64,000 bases of DNA. Source: Lysobacteraceae bacterium. GTDB taxonomy: Bacteria > Pseudomonadota > Gammaproteobacteria > Xanthomonadales > Xanthomonadaceae. The DNA lies in NCBI GenBank assembly GCA_026005075.1, contig BPKJ01000003.1, positions 62,001-126,000 of the forward strand. The letters run 5' to 3'. The notes below the pieces were generated by a model, which was not told where the DNA came from, made no database searches, and saw nothing but the letters and a program-made list of their open reading frames with translations. Positions 48,789-60,104 of this stretch are shown here, in pieces. The position numbers and the translations under genes were made by a program. Position 1 is the first letter of the stretch. Each line of letters opens with the position of its first letter.

Positions 48789-51425
48789 ATGTCCGATCTC
48801 GCCAAGGAAATCATCCCGGTCAATCTCGAAGACGAAATGCGCAAGAGCTACCTCGATTACGCCATGAGCGTGATCGTGGGGCGGGCGCTGCCCGATGTCC
48901 GGGATGGCCTGAAGCCGGTGCACCGCCGCGTCCTGTACGCGATGAACGAGCTCGGCGCCCACAGCAACAAGCCCTACTACAAGTCGGCGCGCATCGTCGG
49001 TGACGTGATCGGCAAGTACCATCCGCACGGCGACTCGGCGGTGTACGACACCCTGGTGCGCATGGCGCAGCCGTTCTCGCTGCGCTACATGCTGGTCGAC
49101 GGACAGGGCAACTTCGGTTCGGTGGACGGCGATGCACCGGCGGCCATGCGCTATACCGAGGCGCGGCTGTCGCGGCTGGCGCATGAGCTGCTCGCCGACA
49201 TCGACAAGGAAACGGTCGACTTCCAGCCCAACTACGACGAGAAGGAGCTGGAACCGACGGTCCTCCCGGCAAGGGCCCCGAATCTCCTCATCAACGGCGC
49301 GGCCGGCATCGCCGTCGGCATGGCGACCAACATTCCGCCGCACAACCTGTCCGAGGTGATCGACGCGGCGATCGCGCTGATCGATGACCCGGACATCGGC
49401 ATCGCCGGACTGATGGAGCACATCCCCGGTCCCGATTTTCCGACCGCCGGGATCATCAACGGCAGTGCAGGCATCCACGCCGCCTACCACACCGGGCAGG
49501 GGACGGTGAAGATCCGCGCCCGGGCCGAGATCGTAACCAACGAGGAGAACGGGCGGGAGGCGATCGTCGTCACCGAACTGCCCTACCAGGTCAACAAGGC
49601 GCGCCTGATCGAGAAGATCGCCGATCTGGTCAAGGAAAAGAAGCTGGAGGGCATCTCCGAGCTCCGCGACGAGTCCGACAAGGACGGCCTGCGCATCTAC
49701 ATCGAGGTCAAGCGCGGCGAGGTTGCCGACGTGGTGCTGAACCACCTGTATCAGCAGACCCCGATGCAGACCTCGTTCGGCATCAACATGGTGGCCCTGG
49801 TCGACGGTCGGCCGCGGTTGCTGAACCTGAAGGAGATGCTCGAGGCCTTCCTCCGCCATCGCCGCGAGGTGGTGACGCGGAGGACCGTCTTCGAATTGCG
49901 ACGCGCGCGTGCAAGGGCCCATGTCCTCGAGGGACTCACCGTTGCGCTGGCCAACATCGACGCGATGATCGAGCTGATCAAGACCTCGGAGAGCCCGCAG
50001 GTCGCCAAGGAGCGCATGCTGGCGCGACGCTGGGAGCCGGGTCTGGTCGGCGCGCTGCTGTCGGCGGCCGGCGCCGAGGCCTCGCGGCCGGAGGATCTGC
50101 CCGCCGGTGTCGGACTGGTCGCGGACGGCTATCAGCTCACCGAGACCCAGGCCCAGCAGATCCTCGAGATGCGGCTGCACCGTCTGACCGGGCTGGAACA
50201 GGAGAAGCTGACCGAGGAGTACCGGCAGCTGCTCGACACCATCGCCGGCCTGATCCGGATCCTCGAGGACCCGGACGTGCTGCTCGACGTCATCCGCACC
50301 GAGCTGCGCGTGCTGAAGGAGGAGTACGGCGACCCCCGCCGTACGGAGATCCGTGCCACCCAGGAGGATCTCGACATCCTCGACCTGATCGCTCCGGAGG
50401 ACGTGGTGGTGACCCTGTCCCACCATGGCTATGCCAAGCGGCAACCGGTGAGCAGCTACCGCGCCCAGCGCCGCGGCGGCAAGGGGCGTTCGGCGGCCGC
50501 GACCAAGGAAGAGGACTTCATCGAACGGCTGTGGATCGCCAACACCCATGACGTCCTGCTGAGCTTCACCAGCAACGGCAAGGTGTTCTGGCCCCGGGTG
50601 CACCAGCTTCCCGAGGCCGGTCCGAACTCCCGCGGACGGCCGATCGTCAACTTCGTGGCGCTGGAGGCGGGCGAGAAGATCCAGGCGGTGCTGCCGGTGC
50701 GGGATTTCCCGGAGGACCGCTACGTGTTCTTCGCCACCGCTCGCGGCACCGTCAAGAAGACCCCGCTCAAGGAGTTCGAGTACCAGCTCCAGCGCGGCAA
50801 GATCGCCATCCACCTGGAGGAGGGCGACTCGCTGGTGGACGTGGCGATCACCGACGGCGAGCGCGACATCATGCTGTTCGCCTCCAACGGCAAGACCGTG
50901 CGTTTCGCCGAATCCGAAGTCCGCTCCATGGGGCGGACCGCGACCGGCGTGCGCGGCATGCGTCTTGGCGAAGGCGAGCGCGTGGTGTCGATGATCGTCG
51001 TCGAGGGCGAGGGTGACATCCTCACCGTGTGCCAGAACGGCTACGGCAAGCGCACCGCGCTGGAGGAATATCCGCGCAAGGGCCGTGGCACCCAGGGCGT
51101 GATCGGCATCCAGACCACGGAGCGCAACGGCCCCCTGATCGGAGCCGTGCAGCTGGATGCGAGCCACGAGATCATGCTGATCAGCGACCGCGGCACCCTC
51201 GTGCGCACCCGCGCCAGCGAGATCACCCGGGTCGGGCGGAACACCCAGGGCGTGACCCTGATCCGCTTGTCCGAGGACGAGGTCCTGGTCGGGGTGGTCG
51301 CGGTCGAGCCGCTGGAGGACGGCGAGGAGGAGGCCGATCCCGGTACCGTCGATGGCGCCACGGAGCAGCCGCTCAAGGGCGCCGACGGCGAGCCGGCGGC
51401 ACCGGCATCCGGCGGCGAGGCCTGA
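48789..51425 (+). CDS. gyrA: DNA gyrase subunit A
   Basis: The DNA cleavage/rejoining subunit of gyrase, 878 residues (E. coli 875). The numbering of the N-terminal part matches E. coli exactly: catalytic Tyr122 in [10 protein letters not shown], and the quinolone region [17 protein letters not shown] with Ser83 and Asp87, both the susceptible residues. The six-bladed C-terminal domain has the gyrase box QRRGGKG ([13 protein letters not shown]). A truncated transposase lies about 165 bp upstream, so the promoter must sit in 48625-48788. Confidence 0.97.
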   Translation: MSDLAKEIIPVNLEDEMRKSYLDYAMSVIVGRALPDVRDGLKPVHRRVLYAMNELGAHSNKPYYKSARIVGDVIGKYHPHGDSAVYDTLVRMAQPFSLRYMLVDGQGNFGSVDGDAPAAMRYTEARLSRLAHELLADIDKETVDFQPNYDEKELEPTVLPARAPNLLINGAAGIAVGMATNIPPHNLSEVIDAAIALIDDPDIGIAGLMEHIPGPDFPTAGIINGSAGIHAAYHTGQGTVKIRARAEIVTNEENGREAIVVTELPYQVNKARLIEKIADLVKEKKLEGISELRDESDKDGLRIYIEVKRGEVADVVLNHLYQQTPMQTSFGINMVALVDGRPRLLNLKEMLEAFLRHRREVVTRRTVFELRRARARAHVLEGLTVALANIDAMIELIKTSESPQVAKERMLARRWEPGLVGALLSAAGAEASRPEDLPAGVGLVADGYQLTETQAQQILEMRLHRLTGLEQEKLTEEYRQLLDTIAGLIRILEDPDVLLDVIRTELRVLKEEYGDPRRTEIRATQEDLDILDLIAPEDVVVTLSHHGYAKRQPVSSYRAQRRGGKGRSAAATKEEDFIERLWIANTHDVLLSFTSNGKVFWPRVHQLPEAGPNSRGRPIVNFVALEAGEKIQAVLPVRDFPEDRYVFFATARGTVKKTPLKEFEYQLQRGKIAIHLEEGDSLVDVAITDGERDIMLFASNGKTVRFAESEVRSMGRTATGVRGMRLGEGERVVSMIVVEGEGDILTVCQNGYGKRTALEEYPRKGRGTQGVIGIQTTERNGPLIGAVQLDASHEIMLISDRGTLVRTRASEITRVGRNTQGVTLIRLSEDEVLVGVVAVEPLEDGEEEADPGTVDGATEQPLKGADGEPAAPASGGEA

Positions 51426-51441
51426 CCGCGCTCCGGCCTGC

Positions 51442-53100
51442 CTATCCGGGGCTGCGGCGCGGCAGGCGCAGGACGAACCGCGTGCCCTCGCCCGGGTGGC
51501 TGTCGCATTCGATGGTGCCGCCCAGCCTCTGGGTGACCTGGTTGAAGACGATGTGCAGCCCGAGCCCGCTGCCGCCGCCGCCGCGGCGCGTGGTGAAGAA
51601 GGGCTCGAACACATGCCGTCGGACCTCGGCAGGCATGCCGCAACCGTTGTCGGCGAAGACCAGCACGAAGTCCTCGCCCTCCTGCCGGCCTTCGATGCGG
51701 ATCTGCGGCGCGGCATGCCCCTCGAAGGCATGCACCGCGGCGTTGATGGCGAGGTTGGTGATGATCTGGGCGAGCACGCCCGGGTAGGTGTCGAGTTCGA
51801 TCCCGTCCGCACAGACGAGCTCGGTGCGGATGTTCTGCCGCTTGAGCTGCGGGCTGACCGAGAGCAGGATCTCGCCGAGATAGGTGCGCGCGTCCACCAC
51901 GCGGCGCTCCTCGCTGCCCTGGTCCACCGCGATCTGCTTGAAGCTGCGGATCAGGTCCGCGGCACGGCGGAGGTTGCCGTTGATGATGTCCAGGCCCTGA
52001 CAGGCATCGCCGAGGAACTGCTCCATCTGGCTGCGACGCAGACCCTCCCGGTAGGCGGTTTCGAGGCTCCGGACCTGCTCGGTCAGGTGCGAGGCAACGG
52101 TCACGCAGATGCCGAGCGGCGTGTTGATCTCGTGTGAGACGCCGGCCACCAGCGCACCCAGCGCGGCGAGCTTCTCGGACTCGACCAGCTGGCGTTGCGT
52201 CCGGTGCAGCGTCTCGATGGCTTCCTTCAGGCTCTGGTTGGAAGCCTCGAGGTCGTGGGTGCGGATGCGCACCAGCTCTTCCAGCTTCTCGTTCAGTTCG
52301 CGCAGCCTTGCCTCGCTGGCCTCGCGCGCTGCGTCATGCGATTGGACCTCCTCCAGCATGGCGTTGACGGCGTGCGCAAGCTGGCCGAGTTCGTCCTCGG
52401 TGAGCACCGGGGCGCGCAGAGAGTAGTCCTTGGTCTTCCTGACCGCCTCGGTCGTGGCCAGCAGCGCGCCCACCGGGCGGGTGACCACCTGCTGCAGCCA
52501 GCGCGCCAGCAGGTAGGCCAGTGCCACCACGGCGACAAGGACCAGGGCGGTGAGCTGCATCAGCTTCCAGGGCAGGCTGGCAAGCTCCTGCGCGCGCAGG
52601 CGAAGCAGCAGGAAGCCGATCGTGTCTGCACCCTGGCGGACCGTGGTCATGATCTCGATCCGCTCGCCGTCCTGCCTTGGCTGTCCCGGAACCCATGCCA
52701 CCCAGCTGACGGGTGGCAGGGTATCGGTGCCGTAGCTGGCCAGCAGCGTGGCTTCCGCGGGCTTGGCCCCGAGCATCAGCCAGGCCCGCTCGACACTGGG
52801 ATCCCTGGCAAGGTTCTCCAGCAGCTGCCGCGCCCCCTGCGCGTCCTCGAAGGCCACCGCGGCCTCGCTGTTGGCGGCGATCACGGCAGCGAGGGTCTGC
52901 GCCCGCTGCAGCAGCAGCAGCTCGAGGTTGCGGTACTGGTGCAGCGCGGTGATCGCCCCGGCCGCCACCAGGCAGACCAGGCAGATGCCGGTGCTGATGA
53001 TGGTCAGCTTGGTGCGGAAGCGACGCCGTGCGAACCACCGCCGCAGACGGCGGCGGAAGCGCTGCAGCGGTCCAGCGTGCAGGCGGGCGGGGCCGTTCAT
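51442..53100 (-). CDS. Membrane sensor histidine kinase with periplasmic CHASE8-like domain and HAMP
   Basis: A 552-residue inner-membrane kinase. TM1 is about 33-53, followed by a periplasmic domain (55-178) with ANSEAAVAFEDAQGARQLLENL, a CHASE8-type pattern also found in YfiN-like proteins. TM2 (about 180-199), HAMP (200-255) and a coiled coil (255-305) come next. The phosphoacceptor is His323 in GVSHEINTPLG, and the HATPase domain has the N-box LAQIITNLAINAAVHAF, G1 DNGCGM and the FFTTRRGGGGSGLGL lid. There is no receiver domain and no response regulator gene nearby. It overlaps the YfiR-like gene by 4 bp, so the periplasmic YfiR-like protein probably controls it. The opposite strand ends with gyrA 16 bp away. 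Confidence 0.9.
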   Translation of the reverse strand: MNGPARLHAGPLQRFRRRLRRWFARRRFRTKLTIISTGICLVCLVAAGAITALHQYRNLELLLLQRAQTLAAVIAANSEAAVAFEDAQGARQLLENLARDPSVERAWLMLGAKPAEATLLASYGTDTLPPVSWVAWVPGQPRQDGERIEIMTTVRQGADTIGFLLLRLRAQELASLPWKLMQLTALVLVAVVALAYLLARWLQQVVTRPVGALLATTEAVRKTKDYSLRAPVLTEDELGQLAHAVNAMLEEVQSHDAAREASEARLRELNEKLEELVRIRTHDLEASNQSLKEAIETLHRTQRQLVESEKLAALGALVAGVSHEINTPLGICVTVASHLTEQVRSLETAYREGLRRSQMEQFLGDACQGLDIINGNLRRAADLIRSFKQIAVDQGSEERRVVDARTYLGEILLSVSPQLKRQNIRTELVCADGIELDTYPGVLAQIITNLAINAAVHAFEGHAAPQIRIEGRQEGEDFVLVFADNGCGMPAEVRRHVFEPFFTTRRGGGGSGLGLHIVFNQVTQRLGGTIECDSHPGEGTRFVLRLPRRSPG

Positions 53101-53726
53101 GGCCGTGGCTCCTTGCCTTCGAGGCGAACCAGCTGCAGCAGCCGGGCGTTGAGGTCGAGGTCACAGGCGCGGATGCGGTCGTGCCGGGACAGGAACGCCA
53201 GCCGGCGCTCGCCGGAGGCCTCGGTTTCGGCGACCAGCGCGAGATGGGCACCGTGGTCGAGCATGGCCGCATCGTCGGCCACGATCAGGCGCATGCGGGC
53301 CTGCGCGGCATCGAGTTCGCGCGGCGCTGCCAGGTACACGAGGTGGCAGCCGTCCAGTGGGTCGCCCGCTCCCAGCTCGGCCACCTCCACTGGGTGGCTG
53401 CCCACCTTGCGGGACCGCGTGTGCTCGCGCAGGGGCAGGGCGACCGGCTGCGCATCCGCTTCCAGCAGGCAGAATCGCAGGGGCTGGTCGGGGGAGGCGA
53501 GCAGCGGAGACCAGTCGACGAAGAAGGCCAGCCGGTACAGAAACGCGGCACGGACGGCGGCCTCCTTGTCCGCAGCCTCCGCCATCGGCTGCGCCGCAGG
53601 CGAAGGTGCCAAGGTAAGGCAAGCCCAGACCATGAGCGCCGCCGCGCTGCCGCGCGCGGCACCCGCGGCCGTCGCCGGCCGCAGGCCAGTCCGTCTCGTG
53701 ACCTTGGGATCCTGTTCTCGTGGCAC
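53097..53726 (-). CDS. YfiR-family (DUF4154) periplasmic protein
   Basis: A protein of about 209 residues with a hydrophobic N-terminal export signal (AAALMVWACLTLAPSPAAQ) and a DUF4154/YfiR domain beginning EAAVRAAFLYRLAFFVDWSP. It also shows LRFCLLEADA and CHLVYLA. YfiR in Pseudomonas is a periplasmic redox-sensitive inhibitor of the YfiN cyclase. Here the partner is a histidine kinase overlapping by 4 bp. The start is uncertain: GTG at 53726 gives a signal peptide with a basic n-region, while ATG at 53633 gives a shorter protein with an uncharged one. It is divergent from the first TonB receptor with 117 bp between. Confidence 0.82.
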   Translation of the reverse strand: MPREQDPKVTRRTGLRPATAAGAARGSAAALMVWACLTLAPSPAAQPMAEAADKEAAVRAAFLYRLAFFVDWSPLLASPDQPLRFCLLEADAQPVALPLREHTRSRKVGSHPVEVAELGAGDPLDGCHLVYLAAPRELDAAQARMRLIVADDAAMLDHGAHLALVAETEASGERRLAFLSRHDRIRACDLDLNARLLQLVRLEGKEPRP

Positions 53727-53843
53727 GGAGGTCGGCCTCGAACGGACGTGCGCGAACGGGATGGTAGCACCGTGCCGGCACGGTGATTCGCCGGGCCGTG
53801 GCTGGCGTATAGTGGTGGGCAGAATCCGGGGGAGGAGGAGGCG

Positions 53844-56075
53844 GTGAAACCTGCTGCTCGGCTCCTGATGCTTCTGGCGCTCGCCCAGCCGGCCCTTGCC
53901 GGCGCAGGCGCGCAGGACCTGTTCGAGCTCGATCTCGAGGACCTGCTGCAGATCAGGCTTGGGAGCGTCGGCGTGGGGGGGACCCGGCAGGTGCAGCGCA
54001 TCGACGTGCGCTCCGAGGCCCGGCGCTACCCGCCCGGCACCTCGGCGCTCAAGCTGCTGGATCGGCTCCCCGGCGTGCACTTCACCGACGCCGATCCCTG
54101 GGGCATCTACGGCTGGGGCAAGCGTCTTTCCATCCGAGGTTTCAGCGAGACCCAGCTCGGCTTCACCCTCGACCGGATCCCGCTCGGTGACCTCAGCTAC
54201 GGCAACCACAACGGGCTGCACCCTTCCCGCGCGGTCAGTCCGGAAAACCTTGCGCTGATCGAGCTCTCGCAGGGCGGCGGCACGCTGGAAACCGCCTCCA
54301 CCAGCAACCTTGGCGGGACCGTTCACCTGATCTCGCGCGATCCGGCCCCGCAGGCGGGCGCGCAGGTCGTGGAGAGCCTCGGCAGCCATCGGGCCCGACG
54401 CAGCTTCGTCCGCCTGGAGAGCGGTGAGCACGCGGGACTTTCCGCCTACCTGAGCCTGCTGCGGCATGCCGCGGACAAGTGGAAGGGTGAGGGGACTCAG
54501 GATCTCGATCAACTGAACGGCAAGCTGCGCTGGGTCGGGGAGAGCGTGAGGCTGACCGCGTTCCTCGACGTCTCGCGCCGGCGCGAGGACGATTACGTCG
54601 ACCTGTCGCTGCGCTCGCTGGCCGCCCGCGGCTTCGACTGGGACTACTACCGGCCGGACTGGCAGGCCGCCATCCGCGCGGCCCGTGAGCTATGCGTGCC
54701 GAACTACGTCGTCGAGTGCGACGACGCCTACTACCTCGGGCGCGGGCTGCGCGACGACGAACTGGGCTACCTTGCGCTCGACGTGGAACTGGCCGGACGC
54801 TGGTCGCTGGCACAGTCGGTCTACCGTCACCGTGACCACGGCCAGGGCCACTGGGTCACCCCCTACGTGCCGTCCGCCACGGTGCCACTCTCCCTGCGCG
54901 TTTCCGACTACCGCATCGACCGCGTGGGATGGTTGCCCACCCTGCGTCGCGACGGCGCGCGGGATCGCCTCGAGATCGGTGGCTGGCTGGAGGACAACCG
55001 GCACGACTTCACCCGTTTCCTGGTCGAGCTGGACGCGGAGCATCCGCCGGATCGCGGCGGATTCCGCAACGACCCGCGCGAGGTCCTGTTCGGACAGCGC
55101 TTCGACGTGCGCACCCGCCAGTTCTTCGTCCAGGACCGCTGGGTGCTGGCCGACGGGCGTCTGGCCCTCGATTTCGGGTTCAAGACGGTGCAGGTCGACT
55201 ATGCGGCCCGGCGGCTCGCAGGCGACCGGTTCGCCGAGGGTCGGCTGCGCGTGCGCGACGGCTTCATGCCGAAGCTGGCGATGCGCTGGCGTGGTAGCGA
55301 GCGCCTCGAGTGGTTTGCCGCCTACGGCGAGAACCTGGCCGCGTTCCGCGCCGGGATCAGCGGCCCCTTCGCCACCACCCAGGCGGCCTTCGACGCGCTG
55401 GCCGATCAGTTACGGCCGGAGTCCGCGCGCACGCTGGAAGCCGGCGTGCGCTGGTTCGGCGGCAGGACCGAAGTGGCGCTGGCGCTGTATGGCGTCCGTT
55501 TCGACGACCGCCTGATCGAGATCCGCAGTGACAGCGCGATCCTGGGCACGCCGAATGTCTTCGCCAACGTGGGCCGCGTGCACACCCGCGGCGTCGAGGT
55601 CGCCATCCAGCAGCATGTCGGTGAGAACCTCGAGTGGCATCACACGCTGACCCTCAACGACTCCAGGTATGTGGACGACTATTTCAGCGCTGGCGTGCGG
55701 GTCCCGACGGCGGGAAAGACCGTGGTCGACACCCCACGCAGGCTGCTGGGCAGCCACCTGATCTGGCGCCTTGCACCGGGCTGGGACCTGCAACTGGGCG
55801 CAAGGTACACGGGGCGGCGTTTCGTGAGCTTCCTCAACGATGCCGAGGTCTCCTCCTTCGTGCTGGCCGACGCCGCGCTCAACTGGGCACCGCTACCTCC
55901 GCGCTGGGCCAGGGCGCTCGAGGTCCAGCTCGCGGTCACCAACCTGCTGGACCGCGACTACGTCGCCACCGTCGGCAGCAACGGTTTCGACGCATCCGAC
56001 CCGCAGGGGCTCAGGCATACCCTGCTTGCGGGCGCACCGCGCCACGTGTTCCTTTCTGTCCGGATCGGGTTCTGA
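53844..56075 (+). CDS. TonB-dependent outer-membrane receptor 1
   Basis: A 743-residue protein with signal peptide (MKPAARLLMLLALAQPALA), a plug domain (about 45-170; GTSALKLLDRLPGVHFTDADP, LSIRGFSETQLGF) and a 22-strand barrel ending FLSVRIGF. NLGGTVHLISRDP and VTNLLDRDYVATVG are typical of the family. The short N-terminal LFELDLEDLLQIRLGS segment resembles that of the second receptor. The GTG start at 53844 has a strong GGAGGAGGAG site. The ligand is unknown; a chelate of iron, copper or a sugar are all possible. It is divergent from the YfiR/kinase pair. Confidence 0.9.
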   Translation: MKPAARLLMLLALAQPALAGAGAQDLFELDLEDLLQIRLGSVGVGGTRQVQRIDVRSEARRYPPGTSALKLLDRLPGVHFTDADPWGIYGWGKRLSIRGFSETQLGFTLDRIPLGDLSYGNHNGLHPSRAVSPENLALIELSQGGGTLETASTSNLGGTVHLISRDPAPQAGAQVVESLGSHRARRSFVRLESGEHAGLSAYLSLLRHAADKWKGEGTQDLDQLNGKLRWVGESVRLTAFLDVSRRREDDYVDLSLRSLAARGFDWDYYRPDWQAAIRAARELCVPNYVVECDDAYYLGRGLRDDELGYLALDVELAGRWSLAQSVYRHRDHGQGHWVTPYVPSATVPLSLRVSDYRIDRVGWLPTLRRDGARDRLEIGGWLEDNRHDFTRFLVELDAEHPPDRGGFRNDPREVLFGQRFDVRTRQFFVQDRWVLADGRLALDFGFKTVQVDYAARRLAGDRFAEGRLRVRDGFMPKLAMRWRGSERLEWFAAYGENLAAFRAGISGPFATTQAAFDALADQLRPESARTLEAGVRWFGGRTEVALALYGVRFDDRLIEIRSDSAILGTPNVFANVGRVHTRGVEVAIQQHVGENLEWHHTLTLNDSRYVDDYFSAGVRVPTAGKTVVDTPRRLLGSHLIWRLAPGWDLQLGARYTGRRFVSFLNDAEVSSFVLADAALNWAPLPPRWARALEVQLAVTNLLDRDYVATVGSNGFDASDPQGLRHTLLAGAPRHVFLSVRIGF

Positions 56076-56084
56076 GAGGGCAGC

Positions 56085-58409
56085 ATGCGGCGCGGGCGCA
56101 AGCAGGCGTGGGTGAAGCGCGGTCCGGACAAGGCGTTGCGGCGGTGCCTTGCCCGGAACGCACTGGCCGCTCTGGTCCTGCTCGCCTCGGGCACGGCGGC
56201 GGCACAGGACGACTTCATGTCGCTGTCCCTCGAGGAGCTGATGCGGATCGACGTCGGCGTGGCCTCGCGGGTCAGCCGTGCGCTCGATCGACAGCCGGCC
56301 TCGGTGACGGTGATCGACGCGGGCCAGATCCGTAGCAGCGGTGCACGCACGCTTGCCGAGCTGCTGATGCTCCACGTGCCGGGTTTCTTCCTCGTCGAGG
56401 ATCAGGACGACACCATCACCGCGGTGCGCGGGCTCGCCCCGGACAACAACAGCAAGATCATGCTCATGCTGGATGGCTTGAGCCTCAATGCCGACTGGTT
56501 CTGGGGACCGCCCGATGCGCTGCTCAACGGCCTCGACCTCGAGTTCATCGAGCGCATCGAGCTCATCCGCGGCCCGGGTTCGGTGACCCAGGGGCAGGGG
56601 GCGCAACTGGGCATCGTGAACCTGGTGACCCGCGCTCCCGGCACTGCCGGCGGGCGGCTGGCGCTGGTCGCCGGCGAGAGCGGTCGGCGCGGGGCGGCAT
56701 GGAACTGGACCGGCGAGGTCGCCGAGGGTTGGCGGGCCGGCGTCTACCTCTCGCAGGGCGGGTTCGACGGGCAGCCCTACCGCAACGAGGGCCTGGCGCG
56801 TCAGGTCGAGCAGGGCTTGAGCGTCTTCGAGCGCAACCATCACCTCAAGCGCGGCGACTACCGTCATCTTCTCGCCCGCCTCGGACGGGGGTCTTGGGAC
56901 CTGCAGGCCTTCCGTTTCGAGCAGCGTCGCGACCTGTACAACTGGCGCCGTGACCGCGAGCAGGTCGAGCAGGCACTGAGCGGGGCACGACTGGGCTGGC
57001 GTGGGCCGGTGGGCCGCGGCGAAATGGCGCTCGATCTGCATTACCAGAACGACGACTATGCCTTGCTGAGCCACGGTGGCACGCGCGACGGGGCCGCCCG
57101 GCAGATCGTGCCGGGACTGGTGCTCGGCGGGCATCGCGAGGTGCGCAGCGGCCTGCGCCTTCTGTGGAGCAGCAGCGAGGTCCTCGACGGCCATCGCCTT
57201 GCACTGGGCGGCGAGTGGGCCCGGTTCGCCAGTGGCCGGCGCAACGCCGATGGCAACAACTTCATCGTCAACTTCCAGGAGCGGGTTCTCGAGGAAGGGC
57301 TCGACCGGCTCAACCGCGAGTACCGCTGGGTCCTGCCCGATACCCACGCGGTCGGGGCGCTGTTCGTCGAGGACATGATCACGCTGCGTCCCGGCCTCGA
57401 GGTCCTGGGGGCGGTGCGCTGGGACCGTCATCCGGACTGGGGCTGGAAGCTGAGCCCGAGGCTGGGCCTGCTCTGGGATCCGCGCTCCGACATGCGCTGG
57501 CGGCTGTCCTGGTCAGGGGGCTTCCGCGGCGCCGTGGGCGTCCACTACAGCGGCGGCTTCGAAGGCGACGGCCTGCTGCGCGAGTCGAACTTCGCCGCGG
57601 TCGAGGACAACCCCTTCTTCGCCGCCAACGGCTACCGCAACCTCCGGCCGGTCGAGCCGGAGCGGCTCTCCAGCCTGGAGCTGGCCTGGAACTGGCAGCC
57701 GACCTCACGCTGGCGGGTGGGCCTGACCGGTTTCCGCAACGACGTGCGTGACGTCATCGGGGTGGGCAGCTATTTTCTCGAGGATCCCGAACAGCGGCAG
57801 CAGGCGGTGGCCAGCCGCACCCGGATCGGCAGCGACCGTATCGGCGACTGGGGCGGTGTGTTCTTCTTCCAGAACAACCCGGGATCGCTCACCCACCGGG
57901 GGCTGGAGCTGGAACTCGAATACCGTCGCGAGGAGGCCGGGCTTGCGTTGCGGGCCAGCCATGCTCGGGTCAGGGTCCAGCACGCGGATGCCGGGCAGTT
58001 CGGCCCAGGTAACCTCTACGTCACCGGCACCCTGGGGCAGCCGCGTACCCGATCCTTCCCCGAGGACGTCAGCCGCCTGCGCCTGGAGTGGAGGCCGCCG
58101 TGGCTCGACGATCGCCTGGGCGTGCAGCTCACCGTGCTGCATTACCCGGGCTGGTACCCGCCGCAGCCGCGCCCGCTGGGCGGCCGCCAGCCGGCCCCAC
58201 GGCTGCCTGGCAACACCCTGACCGATCTCGGCCTGTCCTGGTCCTTGCCCGGGCGCTCCGGCTGGACCCTCTGGCTGGAGATCAAGAACCTGGGCAACGC
58301 CGCATCGCTCTACCCGGCCACCAGCGTGGCCGGCGAGGAAGAGGGAAACACCGGCGTTCCGGGCTTGGAGCGACGCAGCGCGTGGTTTACCTTGCGCTGC
58401 GCGTTCTGA
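56085..58409 (+). CDS. TonB-dependent outer-membrane receptor 2
   Basis: A 774-residue protein with a basic n-region and signal peptide ending about SGTAAA. The DFMSLSLEELMRIDVGVASR leader is followed by a plug (PASVTVIDAGQIRSSGARTLAELLMLHVPG, in sections; AVRGLAPDNNSKIMLMLDG) and a beta-barrel ending RSAWFTLRCAF. The LSLEELMxIxV leader is common in TonB receptors located beside YfiR-like and kinase genes. It starts 9 bp after receptor 1, so the two are one operon. Receptors 1 and 2 are not close duplicates. The ATG at 56085 is chosen; GTG at 56112 is possible. The substrate is unknown. Confidence 0.9.
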   Translation: MRRGRKQAWVKRGPDKALRRCLARNALAALVLLASGTAAAQDDFMSLSLEELMRIDVGVASRVSRALDRQPASVTVIDAGQIRSSGARTLAELLMLHVPGFFLVEDQDDTITAVRGLAPDNNSKIMLMLDGLSLNADWFWGPPDALLNGLDLEFIERIELIRGPGSVTQGQGAQLGIVNLVTRAPGTAGGRLALVAGESGRRGAAWNWTGEVAEGWRAGVYLSQGGFDGQPYRNEGLARQVEQGLSVFERNHHLKRGDYRHLLARLGRGSWDLQAFRFEQRRDLYNWRRDREQVEQALSGARLGWRGPVGRGEMALDLHYQNDDYALLSHGGTRDGAARQIVPGLVLGGHREVRSGLRLLWSSSEVLDGHRLALGGEWARFASGRRNADGNNFIVNFQERVLEEGLDRLNREYRWVLPDTHAVGALFVEDMITLRPGLEVLGAVRWDRHPDWGWKLSPRLGLLWDPRSDMRWRLSWSGGFRGAVGVHYSGGFEGDGLLRESNFAAVEDNPFFAANGYRNLRPVEPERLSSLELAWNWQPTSRWRVGLTGFRNDVRDVIGVGSYFLEDPEQRQQAVASRTRIGSDRIGDWGGVFFFQNNPGSLTHRGLELELEYRREEAGLALRASHARVRVQHADAGQFGPGNLYVTGTLGQPRTRSFPEDVSRLRLEWRPPWLDDRLGVQLTVLHYPGWYPPQPRPLGGRQPAPRLPGNTLTDLGLSWSLPGRSGWTLWLEIKNLGNAASLYPATSVAGEEEGNTGVPGLERRSAWFTLRCAF

Positions 58410-58422
58410 GACCTTCTCTGCC

Positions 58423-58935
58423 ATGAGTGAGCGTGCCGGGATTCCCACCGATCAGGATCTGTTCGAGATGGCCCGGCGGCTGGGCGAGCGCCTGCGCCGC
58501 GGCCACCACACCCTGGTCTGCGCCGAAAGCTGCACCGGCGGCTGGATCGCCAAGGCGGTGACCGACGTCGCCGGTTCCAGCGAGTGGTTCGACTGCGGCA
58601 TGGTGGCCTATAGCTACGAGGCCAAGCAGGCCCTTCTCGGGGTGCGTCCGGAGACCCTGATGCAGCACGGCGCGGTGAGCCGGGAGACGGTGCTGGAGAT
58701 GGTCTCGGGTGCCCTGATCCACTCGGGTGCCAGCCTCGCGGTTGCGGTGACCGGCATCGCCGGGCCGGGCGGGGGGACCGCGGACAAGCCGGTCGGCTCG
58801 GTCTGGATCGGCTGGAAGCGAAGGGGGGACTACCCGCGGGCCGAGCTGTTCCGTTTCGTCGGCGACCGGGACGCGGTCCGTCGCCAGACCGTCGCCGCGG
58901 CGATCCGCGGGCTGGAGAAAAGTCTGAGCGCCTGA
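58423..58935 (+). CDS. pncC: Nicotinamide-nucleotide amidohydrolase (CinA C-terminal domain)
   Basis: A 170-residue single-domain PncC that deamidates NMN to NaMN in pyridine-nucleotide recycling. Seen: CAESCTGGWIAKAVTDVAGSS (split), MVAYSYEAKQALLGV and GIAGPGGGTADKPVGSVWIG. The N-terminal MoaB-like part of full CinA is absent, as in E. coli PncC (YgaD). The order pncC-recA-recX-alaS-csrA is the usual gammaproteobacterial one. It lies 13 bp after receptor 2. Confidence 0.95.
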   Translation: MSERAGIPTDQDLFEMARRLGERLRRGHHTLVCAESCTGGWIAKAVTDVAGSSEWFDCGMVAYSYEAKQALLGVRPETLMQHGAVSRETVLEMVSGALIHSGASLAVAVTGIAGPGGGTADKPVGSVWIGWKRRGDYPRAELFRFVGDRDAVRRQTVAAAIRGLEKSLSA

Positions 58936-59062
58936 CGGGGAGCGGGCCGACGGCGGGGTCACGGGCTGTGGGATACTGTGCCGGTTGCGGGCGGCATGCG
59001 TTCTCGCCGGCTGAGACGGTGGCATGCCAGCCTTGCCGCGACCCCATCCAGTGAGGAGACCC

Positions 59063-60097
<1,035 letters not shown>

Positions 60098-60104
60098 CCG
60101 GGTC

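Noticed and set aside
58936..59062. LexA operator upstream of recA
   Set aside because: The CTGT at 58968-58971 and the CTGT at 58976-58979 are not followed by ACAG at the required distance, so no canonical box can be claimed.
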